Shown piece by piece: positions 40,229 through 48,668 of a stretch of 64,000 nucleotides of DNA. The stretch comes from Pseudoxanthomonas japonensis (lineage in GTDB: Bacteria > Pseudomonadota > Gammaproteobacteria > Xanthomonadales > Xanthomonadaceae). The notes beneath the pieces are model-generated. The model was not told the origin of the DNA. It made no database searches and saw nothing but the letters and a program-made list of their open reading frames with translations. Positions within the stretch are counted from its first letter, which is position 1. Each line of letters starts with the position of its first letter. A program made the translations under genes and the position numbers. The DNA is taken from NCBI RefSeq assembly GCF_010093445.1, contig NZ_PDWW01000010.1:45526-109525 (forward strand), given 5' to 3'.

Positions 40229-40270
40229 CGTTCCGGGCGCCCGCCATCGAACCCCACCAGGAGTGTTTCC

Positions 40271-41983
40271 ATGTGTTCCATCTTCGGCATCTTCGGGCTG
40301 CAGCCCGGTGACGACGTCCAGGCGCTGCGACGGCAGTCGCTGGAACTTTCGCAGAAGCAACGCCATCGTGGTCCCGACTGGAGCGGCGTGTACCACGACG
40401 ACGGCGCCATCCTGGTGCACGAGCGCCTGGCCATCGTCGATCCGGCCGGCGGCTCGCAGCCGCTGCGTTCGGCCGACGGCGAACTGGTGCTGGCTGTCAA
40501 CGGCGAGATCTACAACCACCGCGAGCTGAAGGCGGAACTGGCGCAGGACTACGCCTTCCAGACCGGCTCGGACTGCGAGGTCATCAACGCGCTGTATCGC
40601 GAGGATGAACCTGCTTCCTTCCTCAACCGCCTCAACGGCATCTTCGCGTTCGCGCTGTGGGACAAGGCGAAGGGACGTGCGCTGATCGCGCGCGATCCCA
40701 TCGGCGTGTGTCCGTTGTACTGGGGCCATGATCGCGAGGGCCGCCTCTGCGTGGCGTCGGAGATGAAGGCGCTGGCGCCGATCTGTGCGGACGTGGCCCA
40801 GTTCCCGCCCGGGCACTATTACGAGTTCTCGACGGATGCTGAGGATGGCGGGCCAAGGCCCGCCCTACGGAAGTACTACGACACGGCGTGGCGCGACTAT
40901 GCGGCGGTGGAAGGCGTGCAACTGGCGAAGGACGAACTACGCGAGGCGTTCGAACGCGCGGTGCACCGCCAGCTGATGACCGACGTGCCTTACGGCGTAC
41001 TCCTGTCCGGTGGACTGGATTCGTCGTTGGTCGCGGCGGTTGCGGCGCGCTACGCGCGTCACCGCATCGAGGACAACGACACGACCGAAGCCTGGTGGCC
41101 GCGCCTGCATTCGTTCGCCATCGGCCTGGAAGGCTCGCCCGACCTGGCGGCGGCCGAAGTCGCGGCCAAGGCATTGGGCACGGTGCACCATGGTTTCACG
41201 TACACCTTCCAGGAAGGGCTCGATGCCATTCCCGAGGTGATCCGCCACATCGAGACCTACGACGTCACCACCATCCGCGCGTCCACGCCGATGTACCTGC
41301 TGGCGCGCCGCATCAAGGCGATGGGCGTGAAGATGGTGCTGTCCGGCGAAGGCAGCGACGAGATCTTCGGCGGCTACCTGTACTTCCACAAGGCGCCCAA
41401 CGCGCGCGAGTTCCATGAGGAACTGGTACGCAAGCTGGATGCGCTGCACAACTACGACTGCCTGCGCGCGAACAAGTCGATGATGGCGTGGGGCGTGGAG
41501 CCGCGTGTGCCGTTCCTCGATGTCGAGTTCCTCGACGTGGCGATGAAGATGGATGCCCTGCACAAGATGATCGACAAGGGCAGCGCCGGTGCGCAGCGCA
41601 TGGAGAAGGGCGTGTTGCGCGAGGCGTTCGACGGCTACCTGCCGGAATCGATCCTGTGGCGGCAGAAGGAGCAGTTCAGCGATGGCGTCGGCTACGGCTG
41701 GATCGACGGGCTGAAGGCGCATGCCGAAGCGCAGGTCAGCGACCGCGAACTCGCGGCCGCCGACAAGCGCTTCCCGGTCAACCCGCCACAGACGAAGGAG
41801 GCGTACCTCTACCGCACGCTGTTCGAGCAGCACTATCCGGGCCAGGCCTGCGCGGAGACGGTGCCGGGTGGCAAGTCGATCGCCTGTTCGTCGCCGGCGG
41901 CCATCGCCTGGGATGCGAGTTTCGCGAAGATGGCCGATCCGTCCGGTCGCGCCGTGTCAGGCGTACACAACGCGGCGCTGTAG
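40271..41983 (+). CDS. asnB: asparagine synthetase B (glutamine-hydrolysing)
   Basis: AsnB (570 residues, E. coli 554) makes asparagine from aspartate, ATP and glutamine. Cys2 is the glutaminase nucleophile (MCSIFGIFG), with RHRGPDWSG and VNGEIYNHRELK in the Ntn domain. The synthetase domain has the PP-loop VLLSGGLDSSLVAA and SGEGSDEIFGGYLYF. Ribosome-binding sequence AGGAG lies 8 bases upstream. Residues about 192-199 (DGGPRPAL) are encoded by an in-frame REP hairpin, in the linker between the two domains. Expression is probably controlled by the upstream Asn attenuator. Confidence 0.97.
   Translation: MCSIFGIFGLQPGDDVQALRRQSLELSQKQRHRGPDWSGVYHDDGAILVHERLAIVDPAGGSQPLRSADGELVLAVNGEIYNHRELKAELAQDYAFQTGSDCEVINALYREDEPASFLNRLNGIFAFALWDKAKGRALIARDPIGVCPLYWGHDREGRLCVASEMKALAPICADVAQFPPGHYYEFSTDAEDGGPRPALRKYYDTAWRDYAAVEGVQLAKDELREAFERAVHRQLMTDVPYGVLLSGGLDSSLVAAVAARYARHRIEDNDTTEAWWPRLHSFAIGLEGSPDLAAAEVAAKALGTVHHGFTYTFQEGLDAIPEVIRHIETYDVTTIRASTPMYLLARRIKAMGVKMVLSGEGSDEIFGGYLYFHKAPNAREFHEELVRKLDALHNYDCLRANKSMMAWGVEPRVPFLDVEFLDVAMKMDALHKMIDKGSAGAQRMEKGVLREAFDGYLPESILWRQKEQFSDGVGYGWIDGLKAHAEAQVSDRELAAADKRFPVNPPQTKEAYLYRTLFEQHYPGQACAETVPGGKSIACSSPAAIAWDASFAKMADPSGRAVSGVHNAAL
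40846..40868 (-). repeat. GTAG REP element inside the asnB reading frame
   Basis: On the minus strand GTAGGGCGGGCCTTGGCCCG continues to CCA (40846-40868): GTAG followed by a perfect 8-bp hairpin with a 2-base loop. It is read through in frame by asnB as DGGPRPAL. Equivalent GTAGGGYGGGCC REPs are normally intergenic in xanthomonads. Confidence 0.8.
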
Positions 41984-42140
41984 CCCTCTCCCTTCTCCCC
42001 GCATGCGGGGAGAAGGTGGCCGACAGGCCGGATGAGGGGCGAGCGAAGCCAGTTTGTGCGGACGGCGCCGAAGCGGGAGAGGCAAGAGCGCCCCTCATCC
42101 GCCTTCGGCACCTTCTCCCCATCGCGGGCGATGGGGAGAA
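41983..42140. repeat. intergenic repeat pair after asnB
   Basis: CCCTTCTCCCC-GCAT-GCGGGGAGAAGG near 41990-42016 and CCTTCTCCCC-ATCGCGGGCGAT-GGGGAGAAGG near 42112-42141 flank a segment containing GGATGAGGGGCG and its inverse CGCCCCTCATCCG. It shares phrases with the repeat between rpsB and tsf (32707-32853). The whole 257-base gap between asnB and the convergent acylase gene holds only this repeat and flanking sequence. Confidence 0.75.
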
Positions 42141-42240
42141 GGGCGGCGTCGGGCGCTACGTTGGGCCGGGCGGTGTCCAGCTTGCATGAAGCGGCGCTGC
42201 AGGCATTTTGCTTTTCCCCGCACGGGGAAACGGGAATACG

Positions 42241-44634
42241 TCAGGGCCTCAGCGTCAGCGTGTGTCGTGCATCGCCAGGCAGGAACGGCGTCGGCCGGCC
42301 ATGCACCCAGTCATCGTGACCAGCGCCCCAGAACGGCGACATCGGGTGGCCGCTCTGGCCACCCGGCATGTGGATGATGCCGTCGGCTTCGTGACCCGGT
42401 GAGACCACCATGCGTTCCGACGCACCGAACGCCGGACCCTGCACGCGCGGCATGGCGCCGTCGCCGGCGAGCGGTTCGCCCGGCATGCACAGCGTCGGCT
42501 TGAGGAAGGCAGGCAGGGCGTTGGCCAGCGGGTGGCAGATCTTCGCGGTATTGCGCTCGCCCCAGCGACGTTGTGCGAGCGGACCTTGTCCGGCGAGATC
42601 GTCGCGCACTTCCTTGGCGGCGTCTTCCAGCAGCGCATCCCACGTCGTGTAGCGGCGCGACAGCAGGTGCGGCGGGCGCTGTTCCAGCAGCGGCCACACC
42701 GCGCCTTCCAGCTGCGGCAGGTCGGGCATGACGAAGTCGTCGCCCAGCGCGGCCTGCGCGGGCGCGGTCAGGCCGTCGGCGATACGCGCATGCACCGCCA
42801 GGCGCCAGGCGCGCACCAGCCGGTAGCTCACCGAATCGACGCTGGCGACGCCTTCCCAGGTCCTGCCGGCATCGGCGAGCGTCTTCACCGACGAATCCGC
42901 CGGCATCCGCTTCGCTTCGTCCTGCAGCAGCTGCCACCAGCGCTCGAGAAACAAGGCGCGGTCGTCGAGCTGGATCGCCAGCAGGTCCTGCTCGGTGAAT
43001 CGCTCCTTCGCCAGCAGGCCGTCGCGGATCTGCTTTGCACGTGCACCCAGCGCGTAGCCGCCGTCGCCCACGCGGTCGAGCGCAGCGCCATCCAGCACGC
43101 GCGCGTTCGCCGTCCACAGGCGGTGGCTGGTCTGCGAGGTGAGTACCGGCGAGAGCTGGCTGGAAATGACCCAGGGCCGGCAACTGCCGGGCGGCTGCGG
43201 CGCCACGTCGTTCGCGGGCGCTGCCGGTGCGAGTTCCAGCGTATGCGGGCACGACGCCGCGCGCGACGGTAGCGGGCCGAGGATACGCCAGGCGATGCGG
43301 CCGTTGTGGTCGGCGATCACCAGGTTCTGCGCTGGCGTCGCGGTGCGTTGCGCCACCGACAGCGCGGCCGACAGGTCGCCGGCCGCAGCAAAGTCCGCCA
43401 GCCCGAAGTTCAGCGCGCCTGGCTGGTGCGCGACCCAGCGCAAGGCCAGCGCCGGCTGCTTGTCCTTCGCGGCATGGAGGATCGGCCCGTAGCGCGTTTC
43501 CGGCACGTCCAGCGTCACCGGCTCGCCACCAGCAACCTCGATCGTTTCGGCATGGTGTTCGACCGCGTCGCAGGTCTCCGCCGCATCGTCCTCCCCGCAG
43601 GGTTTCACCGGGTACCAGTCCGCGGTGTCCGCGTAGCTGTTGGTGAAGCCCCACGCCACGTGCCCGTTGCTGCCCACGATGACCGCCGGCAGGCCGGGCA
43701 GGCTGAAGCCGGAGACATCGACCTTGCCGCCTGGCGCGCGCGGATCCGGATAGCGCAGGCGCACGCGGAACCAGATGTTCGGCGCGCGCAGCCCCAGGTG
43801 CATGTCGTCGGCGACGATGGCGCGGCCGTCGGCCGTCAGTGCGCCGGCCACGGCCCAGTTGTTGCTGCCGGGCGTGCCCTTGTCGGCGAGGCGCTGGTGC
43901 GTGCCGGCTTCCGGCATCGGCAGCGTACGCAGGTCGACCTGGTCGGCGGTCGGCAGGGGCGCATTGCCGCGCGGCTCGCCCTGCAGCGGCGCATCCCACT
44001 CGGTGCCGTCGTGGGCCAGCAGCGCATACAGTGCGGGCGGCACCTGGCGACGGATCTTCCACAGGCCGAGCTCGCGCACGTTGTCCGCGTCCTGCAGATC
44101 GAAGTACATGGCATAGCCGGCCAGCGCCGAGTCGGCCACTTCCCACTTGCGCGGCGACTGGCGCAGCAGCAGGTACGGCCAGGGGCGGGACTTCAATGCC
44201 CCCAGGCCATCGTTGACGCCGTCCGCATAGGCCTGCAGCTGCGGCATGCGGTCGCCGGCGAAGCCCTCCAGCGATGCATCGACGCGTGCGCGCATGCGGT
44301 GCATGCGGCGTCCCTTGTCCATGTCCACCGCAATCGGGCCGAACAGGCCGGACAGCTCGCCGGCGGAACTGCGCCGCATCAGGTCCATTTCGAAGTAGCG
44401 CTCCTGCGCATGCACGAAACCGAGCGCGCGCATGGCGTCGGTTTCACTGGCGGCGTCGATGGTCACCACGCCCAGGGCATCGCGCTGGAGGGAGACGGGT
44501 GCCGACAGCCCGGGCAGCGCCTGTTCGCCATCGAGGCGGGCCAGGCTGCTCCGCATCGACCACCACGCCACCAGCAACGCCACGACCACCAGGGCCAACA
44601 ACAGCAGCGCGATGCGCCGGGTCCACTTCAGCAT
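42241..44634 (-). CDS. penicillin acylase family protein (Ntn hydrolase)
   Basis: This 797-residue protein has an N-terminal membrane anchor ([18 protein letters not shown]) and belongs to the penicillin G acylase / AHL acylase / aculeacin acylase family. These precursors cut themselves into alpha and beta chains; the new N-terminal Ser nucleophile is Ser257 in [13 protein letters not shown]. Other family segments are [10 protein letters not shown] and [25 protein letters not shown] C-terminal sequence ([20 protein letters not shown]). It is a periplasmic amidohydrolase; quorum-signal, peptide or antibiotic substrates are all possible. It is divergent from the bacterioferritin gene. Confidence 0.9.
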   Translation of the reverse strand: MLKWTRRIALLLLALVVVALLVAWWSMRSSLARLDGEQALPGLSAPVSLQRDALGVVTIDAASETDAMRALGFVHAQERYFEMDLMRRSSAGELSGLFGPIAVDMDKGRRMHRMRARVDASLEGFAGDRMPQLQAYADGVNDGLGALKSRPWPYLLLRQSPRKWEVADSALAGYAMYFDLQDADNVRELGLWKIRRQVPPALYALLAHDGTEWDAPLQGEPRGNAPLPTADQVDLRTLPMPEAGTHQRLADKGTPGSNNWAVAGALTADGRAIVADDMHLGLRAPNIWFRVRLRYPDPRAPGGKVDVSGFSLPGLPAVIVGSNGHVAWGFTNSYADTADWYPVKPCGEDDAAETCDAVEHHAETIEVAGGEPVTLDVPETRYGPILHAAKDKQPALALRWVAHQPGALNFGLADFAAAGDLSAALSVAQRTATPAQNLVIADHNGRIAWRILGPLPSRAASCPHTLELAPAAPANDVAPQPPGSCRPWVISSQLSPVLTSQTSHRLWTANARVLDGAALDRVGDGGYALGARAKQIRDGLLAKERFTEQDLLAIQLDDRALFLERWWQLLQDEAKRMPADSSVKTLADAGRTWEGVASVDSVSYRLVRAWRLAVHARIADGLTAPAQAALGDDFVMPDLPQLEGAVWPLLEQRPPHLLSRRYTTWDALLEDAAKEVRDDLAGQGPLAQRRWGERNTAKICHPLANALPAFLKPTLCMPGEPLAGDGAMPRVQGPAFGASERMVVSPGHEADGIIHMPGGQSGHPMSPFWGAGHDDWVHGRPTPFLPGDARHTLTLRP

Positions 44635-44796
44635 TGCGGAGTCCTTGCGGGGAATGGCAGGGCGGGGTGGCCGGATTATTCCACGGAAGCCACGACCGGC
44701 ACTGCCGCGCCGCAGCGACGAACGAGACTGATTCCGATTCGGTCATCGTCCGGAAGGATGGGGCATCATGCGCGCCTCGCCCCCGGAGCCGCCCCC

Positions 44797-45282
44797 ATGA
44801 AAGGCCACCCCGACGTCGTCGATTACCTCAACTTCCTGCTGCGCGGCGAACTGGCCGCGCGCGATCAGTACTTCATCCATTCGCGCCGCTACGAGGACCA
44901 GGGGCTGAAGGCCCTGTTCCATCGCCTCGACCACGAGATGCAGGAAGAGACCGAGCACGCGGACGCGCTGCTGCGCCGCATCCTGTTCCTGGAGGGCGAC
45001 CCGGACATGCGTCCGGAACCGTTCGTGCCCGGCAAGACGGTGGAAGAGATGCTGCAGCGCGACCTCGAGGTCGAGTACGCCGTGCGTGCGCACCTGGCCA
45101 AGGGCGTGGCGCTGTGCGAGCAGCATGGCGACTATGTCAGCCGCGAGATCCTGCTGACCCAGCTCAAGGACACCGAGGAAGACCACGCGCACTGGCTGGA
45201 ACAGCAACTGGGCCTGATCAAGCGCCTGGGCATCGAGCTGTACCTGACCTCCAAGCTCGACGGCGAACCCGCCGCCGAGTGA
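44797..45282 (+). CDS. bfr: bacterioferritin lacking the heme-ligating methionine
   Basis: This 161-residue four-helix ferritin stores iron as a 24-mer. The ferroxidase ligands are all present: Glu18, Glu51, His54, Glu93, Glu127 and His130 (E. coli Bfr 18, 51, 54, 94, 127, 130). The position of the inter-subunit heme ligand Met52 is Thr (EETEHAD), so this subunit should not bind heme in the usual way. Start [12 protein letters not shown] matches the family. A 162-base gap with the promoter separates it from the divergent acylase gene. A REPIN follows ten bases after the stop. Confidence 0.93.
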   Translation: MKGHPDVVDYLNFLLRGELAARDQYFIHSRRYEDQGLKALFHRLDHEMQEETEHADALLRRILFLEGDPDMRPEPFVPGKTVEEMLQRDLEVEYAVRAHLAKGVALCEQHGDYVSREILLTQLKDTEEDHAHWLEQQLGLIKRLGIELYLTSKLDGEPAAE

Positions 45283-45291
45283 CCGTTCCCC

Positions 45292-45368
45292 GTAGAGCCG
45301 AGCTTGCTCGGCTTTGCGCGATAGCGATGCCGCTCGGATGAAAAGCAGCGGAGCGAGCTCCGCTCTAC
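45292..45368. repeat. REPIN between bfr and tpm
   Basis: GTAGAGCCGAGCTTGCTCGG begins at 45292; the inverted partner (AGCGGAGCGAGCTCCGCT followed by CTAC) ends at 45368. Each half is its own hairpin; the two halves are more diverged than in other REPINs here. On the minus strand the GTAG supplies the tpm stop codon (TAG, 45365-45367). Confidence 0.85.
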
Positions 45369-46021
45369 GAACGGCGGAGGCGGTAGACCGCCGTCTCCAG
45401 CGCGCTCAGCCCTTCCTCGCGGAAGCGCGGCTCCTGGTCGAGGATGTCGCGCCGCTCCAGCAGCGTGTGCCGCCACGGCGCCGCGAACAGCGCTTCCACT
45501 TCCGATTGCGTCACCGAGAACGGCGGCCCGGCCTTCTCTTCCTGCGGATACTCGACGGTGATCAGCAGCCCCTGGCAGCCGGCCGGCAGCGCGGCGTAGA
45601 CCGTATCGCGGTAACGCAGGCGCAGCTCCGGCGGCAAGGCGATCAGCGCCGCGCGGTCGTAAACGCCGGCGACGTCCGCCAGCAGCGCGGGATCCAATCC
45701 GAATGCGTCACCGAGAATGATCTCGATGGGGCCGGCGCTGAAGTGCTCGCCGTAGTGACTGGTCGTCCGGACCGGTTCCAACCCCGCCTCTTCGAAGAAC
45801 TGGGTCACCGCCAACGGCGACAGCTCCACGCCCAGCACGTCGTGTCCCTGCGCCGCCAGCCAATGCATGTCCAGCGACTTGCCGCACAGCGGCACCAGCA
45901 CGCGCGAACCCTCCGGCAGCTGCAGCGACGGCCAGTGCTTCTGCAACAGCGGCATCACGTCGTGGCGGTGGAAGCCGATCTGGCCTTCCTGCCACTTCTG
46001 CAACCAGAAATCGGCGTCCAT
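45365..46021 (-). CDS. tpm: thiopurine S-methyltransferase
   Basis: TPMT (218 residues) is a SAM-dependent methyltransferase that in bacteria detoxifies tellurite/selenite and thiopurines. The family signature is clear: MDADFWLQKWQEGQIGFH, VLVPLCGKSLDMHWLA (SAM loop), VLGVELSPLAV, and FSVTQSEVEALF. The gene converges on bfr and its TAG stop lies in a GTAG REP. A second REPIN lies just upstream of its start. Confidence 0.95.
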   Translation of the reverse strand: MDADFWLQKWQEGQIGFHRHDVMPLLQKHWPSLQLPEGSRVLVPLCGKSLDMHWLAAQGHDVLGVELSPLAVTQFFEEAGLEPVRTTSHYGEHFSAGPIEIILGDAFGLDPALLADVAGVYDRAALIALPPELRLRYRDTVYAALPAGCQGLLITVEYPQEEKAGPPFSVTQSEVEALFAAPWRHTLLERRDILDQEPRFREEGLSALETAVYRLRRS

Positions 46022-46069
46022 CGTGCAGCCCTCGCGGTAGATACAGGGAAGCGAACTTGCCGGCCCGCT

Positions 46070-46133
46070 GCAGGAGGGGCTTCAGCCCCGACCGCCTTGA
46101 GGCGTGAAGCGTCGGGGCTGAAGCCCCTCCTAC
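46070..46133. repeat. REPIN upstream of tpm
   Basis: GCAGGAGGGGCTTCAGCCCC (46070-46089; decayed GTAG) and its inverse GGGGCTGAAGCCCCTCC followed by TAC (46114-46133) form an almost perfect 64-base doublet with a short spacer. It lies 49 bases upstream of the tpm start, between tpm and the parC repeat array. Confidence 0.88.
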
Positions 46134-46149
46134 AACGGCGATGCTGTCA

Positions 46150-46402
46150 CGCGTGCGCCGCAGCGCGCCCGTGCGGCGAACTACTGGACGTCCAGTCCGT
46201 CCACCTTCTGCCGCGCCCCCTGAAAAGCAGACCGTGGCGATGACGAACGCGCCGCAGCGCGTCCGTTAGGTGAATTACTGAACATCCAGCCCATCGACCT
46301 TCTGCCGCGCCCCCTGGAAAGCAGGCCGTGGCGATGACGAACGCGCCGCAGCGCGCCCGGCTGATGAACTACTGGACATCCAGTCCATCGACTTTCTGCC
46401 AA
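46150..46402 (-). repeat. 94-base tandem copies of the parC 3' end
   Basis: The last codons of par[13 protein letters not shown], occur three times at exactly 94-base intervals: native stop at 46369-46371 (TAG), second at 46275-46277 (TAA), third at 46181-46183 (TAG). The 24 bases encoding KVDGLDVQ differ between copies only at synonymous third positions. The two downstream copies are also preceded in frame by A-F-Q-G-A-R and the longer SPR context, which the native gene lacks. Each copy contains a near-palindrome ACTGGA-N2-TCCAGT at the stop codon. Because 94 is not a multiple of 3, the copies lie in different frames. Confidence 0.85.
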
Positions 46403-48612
46403 CCTCTGGGCAACAACCCACCCCGCGTCGCCCGCGCACCCACATATTCGTCCAGGTCCTTGAACGACAGGCTCATCGTGCGCTGCCCGCTCTTGACCAG
46501 CAGCGTCGCGCCCGGCGACACCGCGGCGATCGCGACCACGCGCTCGGTGCCCAGCTTGGCCTTCGGGATCTCGATGATCTTGTTGCCTTTGCCCTTGTCC
46601 AGTTCCGGCAGTTCGCTGACCGGGAAGGCGAGCAGGTGGCCGGCACTGGTGACGGCGACGATGCGGTCGGTCCCGGTATTCGGCACCTGCGCGGGCTGCA
46701 GCACGTTAGCGCCCACGGTCAGGTTGAGCATCGCCTTGCCGGCCTTCTGCCGGCCGGTCAGATTTTCGAAGCGGGTGACGAAGCCATAGCCATGCGACGA
46801 CGCCAGCACGAAGCGGGCGTCGTTGTCGCCGGTGGCCAGCGCCTGGAACGAGGCGCCCGCGGCCGGCGAGAAGCGTCCGGTCAGCGGCTCGCCGTTGCCG
46901 CGCGCGGACGGCAGCGTGTGCACGGCGGTGGAATAGCTGCGGCCTTCCGAATCGAGGAACGCGACCTGCTGGGTGCTGCGCGAGCGCACCGCGCCGAGCA
47001 GGCCGTCGCCATCGCGGTACGACAGCGTGGACGCATCCACGTCATGGCCCTTCGCCGCGCGGATCCAGCCCTTCTCCGACAGCACCACCGTCATCGGCTC
47101 ACTGGCGACCAGTTCGGTCTCGTCCAGTGCCTGCGCGGCGTCGCGTTGCACCAGCGGCGACAGGCGGGCGTCGCCGAACTTCTTCGCGTCGGCGGTCAGT
47201 TCGTCCTTGATCAGCTTCTTCAGCTTGGCCTTCGACTCGAGGATGCCGGCGATCTTCTCGCGCTCGGCCCGCAGCTCGTCCTGCTCGCCGCGGATCTTCA
47301 TTTCCTCCAGGCGGGCGAGCTGTTTCAGCTTGGTCTCGAGGATGTAGTCCGCCTGTTCCTCGCTCAACCCGAAGCGCGCGATCAGCGCGGCCTTCGGCTC
47401 GTCCTCGGTGCGGATGATGCGGATGACTTCATCCAGGTTGAGGAACGCGACCAGCAAGCCTTCCAACAGGTGCAGGCGACGCTCGACCTTGTCCAGCCGG
47501 TGCTTGAGGCGGCGGGTGACGGTGTCGCTGCGGAACGCCAGCCACTCGGTCAGGAACATCTTCAGGTTCTTGACCTGCGGACGCCCGTCCAGCCCGATGA
47601 TGTTGAGGTTGACCCGGTAGCTCTTTTCCAGGTCGGTGGTGGCGAACAGGTGGCCCATCAGCTGTTCGGCGTCCACGCGGTTGGAGCGCGGGATCAACAC
47701 GACGCGCACCGGATTGGCGTGGTCGGACTCGTCGCGGATGTCCTCCAGCCACGGCAGCTTCTTGGCGCGCATCTGCGCGGCGATCTGCTCGATCACCTTC
47801 GACGGCGATACCTGGTAGGGCAGGGCGTCGATGACGATGTTGGCGTTGTCCTTGCGCCAGACCGCGCGCGCGCGGACGCTGCCGGTGCCGTTCTCGTACA
47901 TCGCGCGCAGGTCGGAGGCGGCGGTGATGATCTCCGCCCTGGTCGGATAGTCGGGGCCGCGCACGTGTTCGCACAGGTCGGCGACGGTCGCGTCCGGATC
48001 GTCGATCAGGCGGATGCAGGCGCTGACGATCTCGTTGAGGTTGTGCGGCGGCACGTCGGTCGCCATGCCGACGGCGATGCCGGTGGTGCCGTTGAGCAGC
48101 AGGTGCGGCAGGCGTGCCGGCAGCCAGGTCGGCTCCTCCAGTGTGCCATCGAAGTTCGGCGTCCAGTCGACCGTGCCCTGGCCGAGTTCGCCCAGCAGCA
48201 CTTCGGCGATGGGGGTGAGCTTGGACTCGGTATAGCGCATCGCGGCGAACGACTTCGGGTCGTCCGGTGAACCGAAGTTGCCCTGGCCCTCGATCAGCGG
48301 ATAGCGGTACGAGAACGGCTGCGCCATCAGCACGAGCGCTTCGTAGCAGGCGCTGTCGCCGTGCGGGTGGTACTTGCCGATGACGTCGCCGACGGTGCGG
48401 GCGGACTTCTTCGGCTTGGCACCGGCGCTCAGGCCCAGCTCGCTCATCGAGTACACGATGCGCCGCTGCACCGGCTTCAGGCCGTCGCCGATGAAGGGCA
48501 GGGCGCGGTCCAGCACCACGTACATCGAATAGTCGAGGTAGGCGCGCTCGGCGTATTCGCGCAGCGGGATCTGTTCGAAACCGTGGAAGGTCGGGCGGAT
48601 CGTTTCGGTCAT
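46369..48612 (-). CDS. parC: DNA topoisomerase IV subunit A
   Basis: ParC (747 residues, E. coli 752) with ParE decatenates daughter chromosomes. The quinolone-resistance region [16 protein letters not shown] carries the wild-type Ser and Glu (S80, E84 in E. coli). The catalytic Tyr region is [15 protein letters not shown]. The C-terminal beta-propeller domain runs from about residue 490 ([18 protein letters not shown]). ParC rather than GyrA is called from the [20 protein letters not shown] segment, the short C-terminal domain and no GyrA box. The 3' end is tandemly repeated downstream. Confidence 0.96.
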   Translation of the reverse strand: MTETIRPTFHGFEQIPLREYAERAYLDYSMYVVLDRALPFIGDGLKPVQRRIVYSMSELGLSAGAKPKKSARTVGDVIGKYHPHGDSACYEALVLMAQPFSYRYPLIEGQGNFGSPDDPKSFAAMRYTESKLTPIAEVLLGELGQGTVDWTPNFDGTLEEPTWLPARLPHLLLNGTTGIAVGMATDVPPHNLNEIVSACIRLIDDPDATVADLCEHVRGPDYPTRAEIITAASDLRAMYENGTGSVRARAVWRKDNANIVIDALPYQVSPSKVIEQIAAQMRAKKLPWLEDIRDESDHANPVRVVLIPRSNRVDAEQLMGHLFATTDLEKSYRVNLNIIGLDGRPQVKNLKMFLTEWLAFRSDTVTRRLKHRLDKVERRLHLLEGLLVAFLNLDEVIRIIRTEDEPKAALIARFGLSEEQADYILETKLKQLARLEEMKIRGEQDELRAEREKIAGILESKAKLKKLIKDELTADAKKFGDARLSPLVQRDAAQALDETELVASEPMTVVLSEKGWIRAAKGHDVDASTLSYRDGDGLLGAVRSRSTQQVAFLDSEGRSYSTAVHTLPSARGNGEPLTGRFSPAAGASFQALATGDNDARFVLASSHGYGFVTRFENLTGRQKAGKAMLNLTVGANVLQPAQVPNTGTDRIVAVTSAGHLLAFPVSELPELDKGKGNKIIEIPKAKLGTERVVAIAAVSPGATLLVKSGQRTMSLSFKDLDEYVGARATRGGLLPRGWQKVDGLDVQ

Positions 48613-48668
48613 TGCGGGCGTGCGGTCTGCGGGTCGGAAAACCCGGCCATTCTACCCGCCGCCCCGTC

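Noticed and set aside
46175..46190. CTG-N10-CAG-like site at the parC end as a LexA box
   Set aside because: The spacing in CTGGACGTCCAG is 6, not 10, between CTG and CAG; and it sits at a stop codon rather than in a promoter.
46181..46402. A 73-codon frame after parC that ends in KVDGLDVQ
   Set aside because: It is produced by the tandem 94-base copies read in shifted frames; upstream part shows no conserved coding sequence and the only retained feature is the duplicated parC end.
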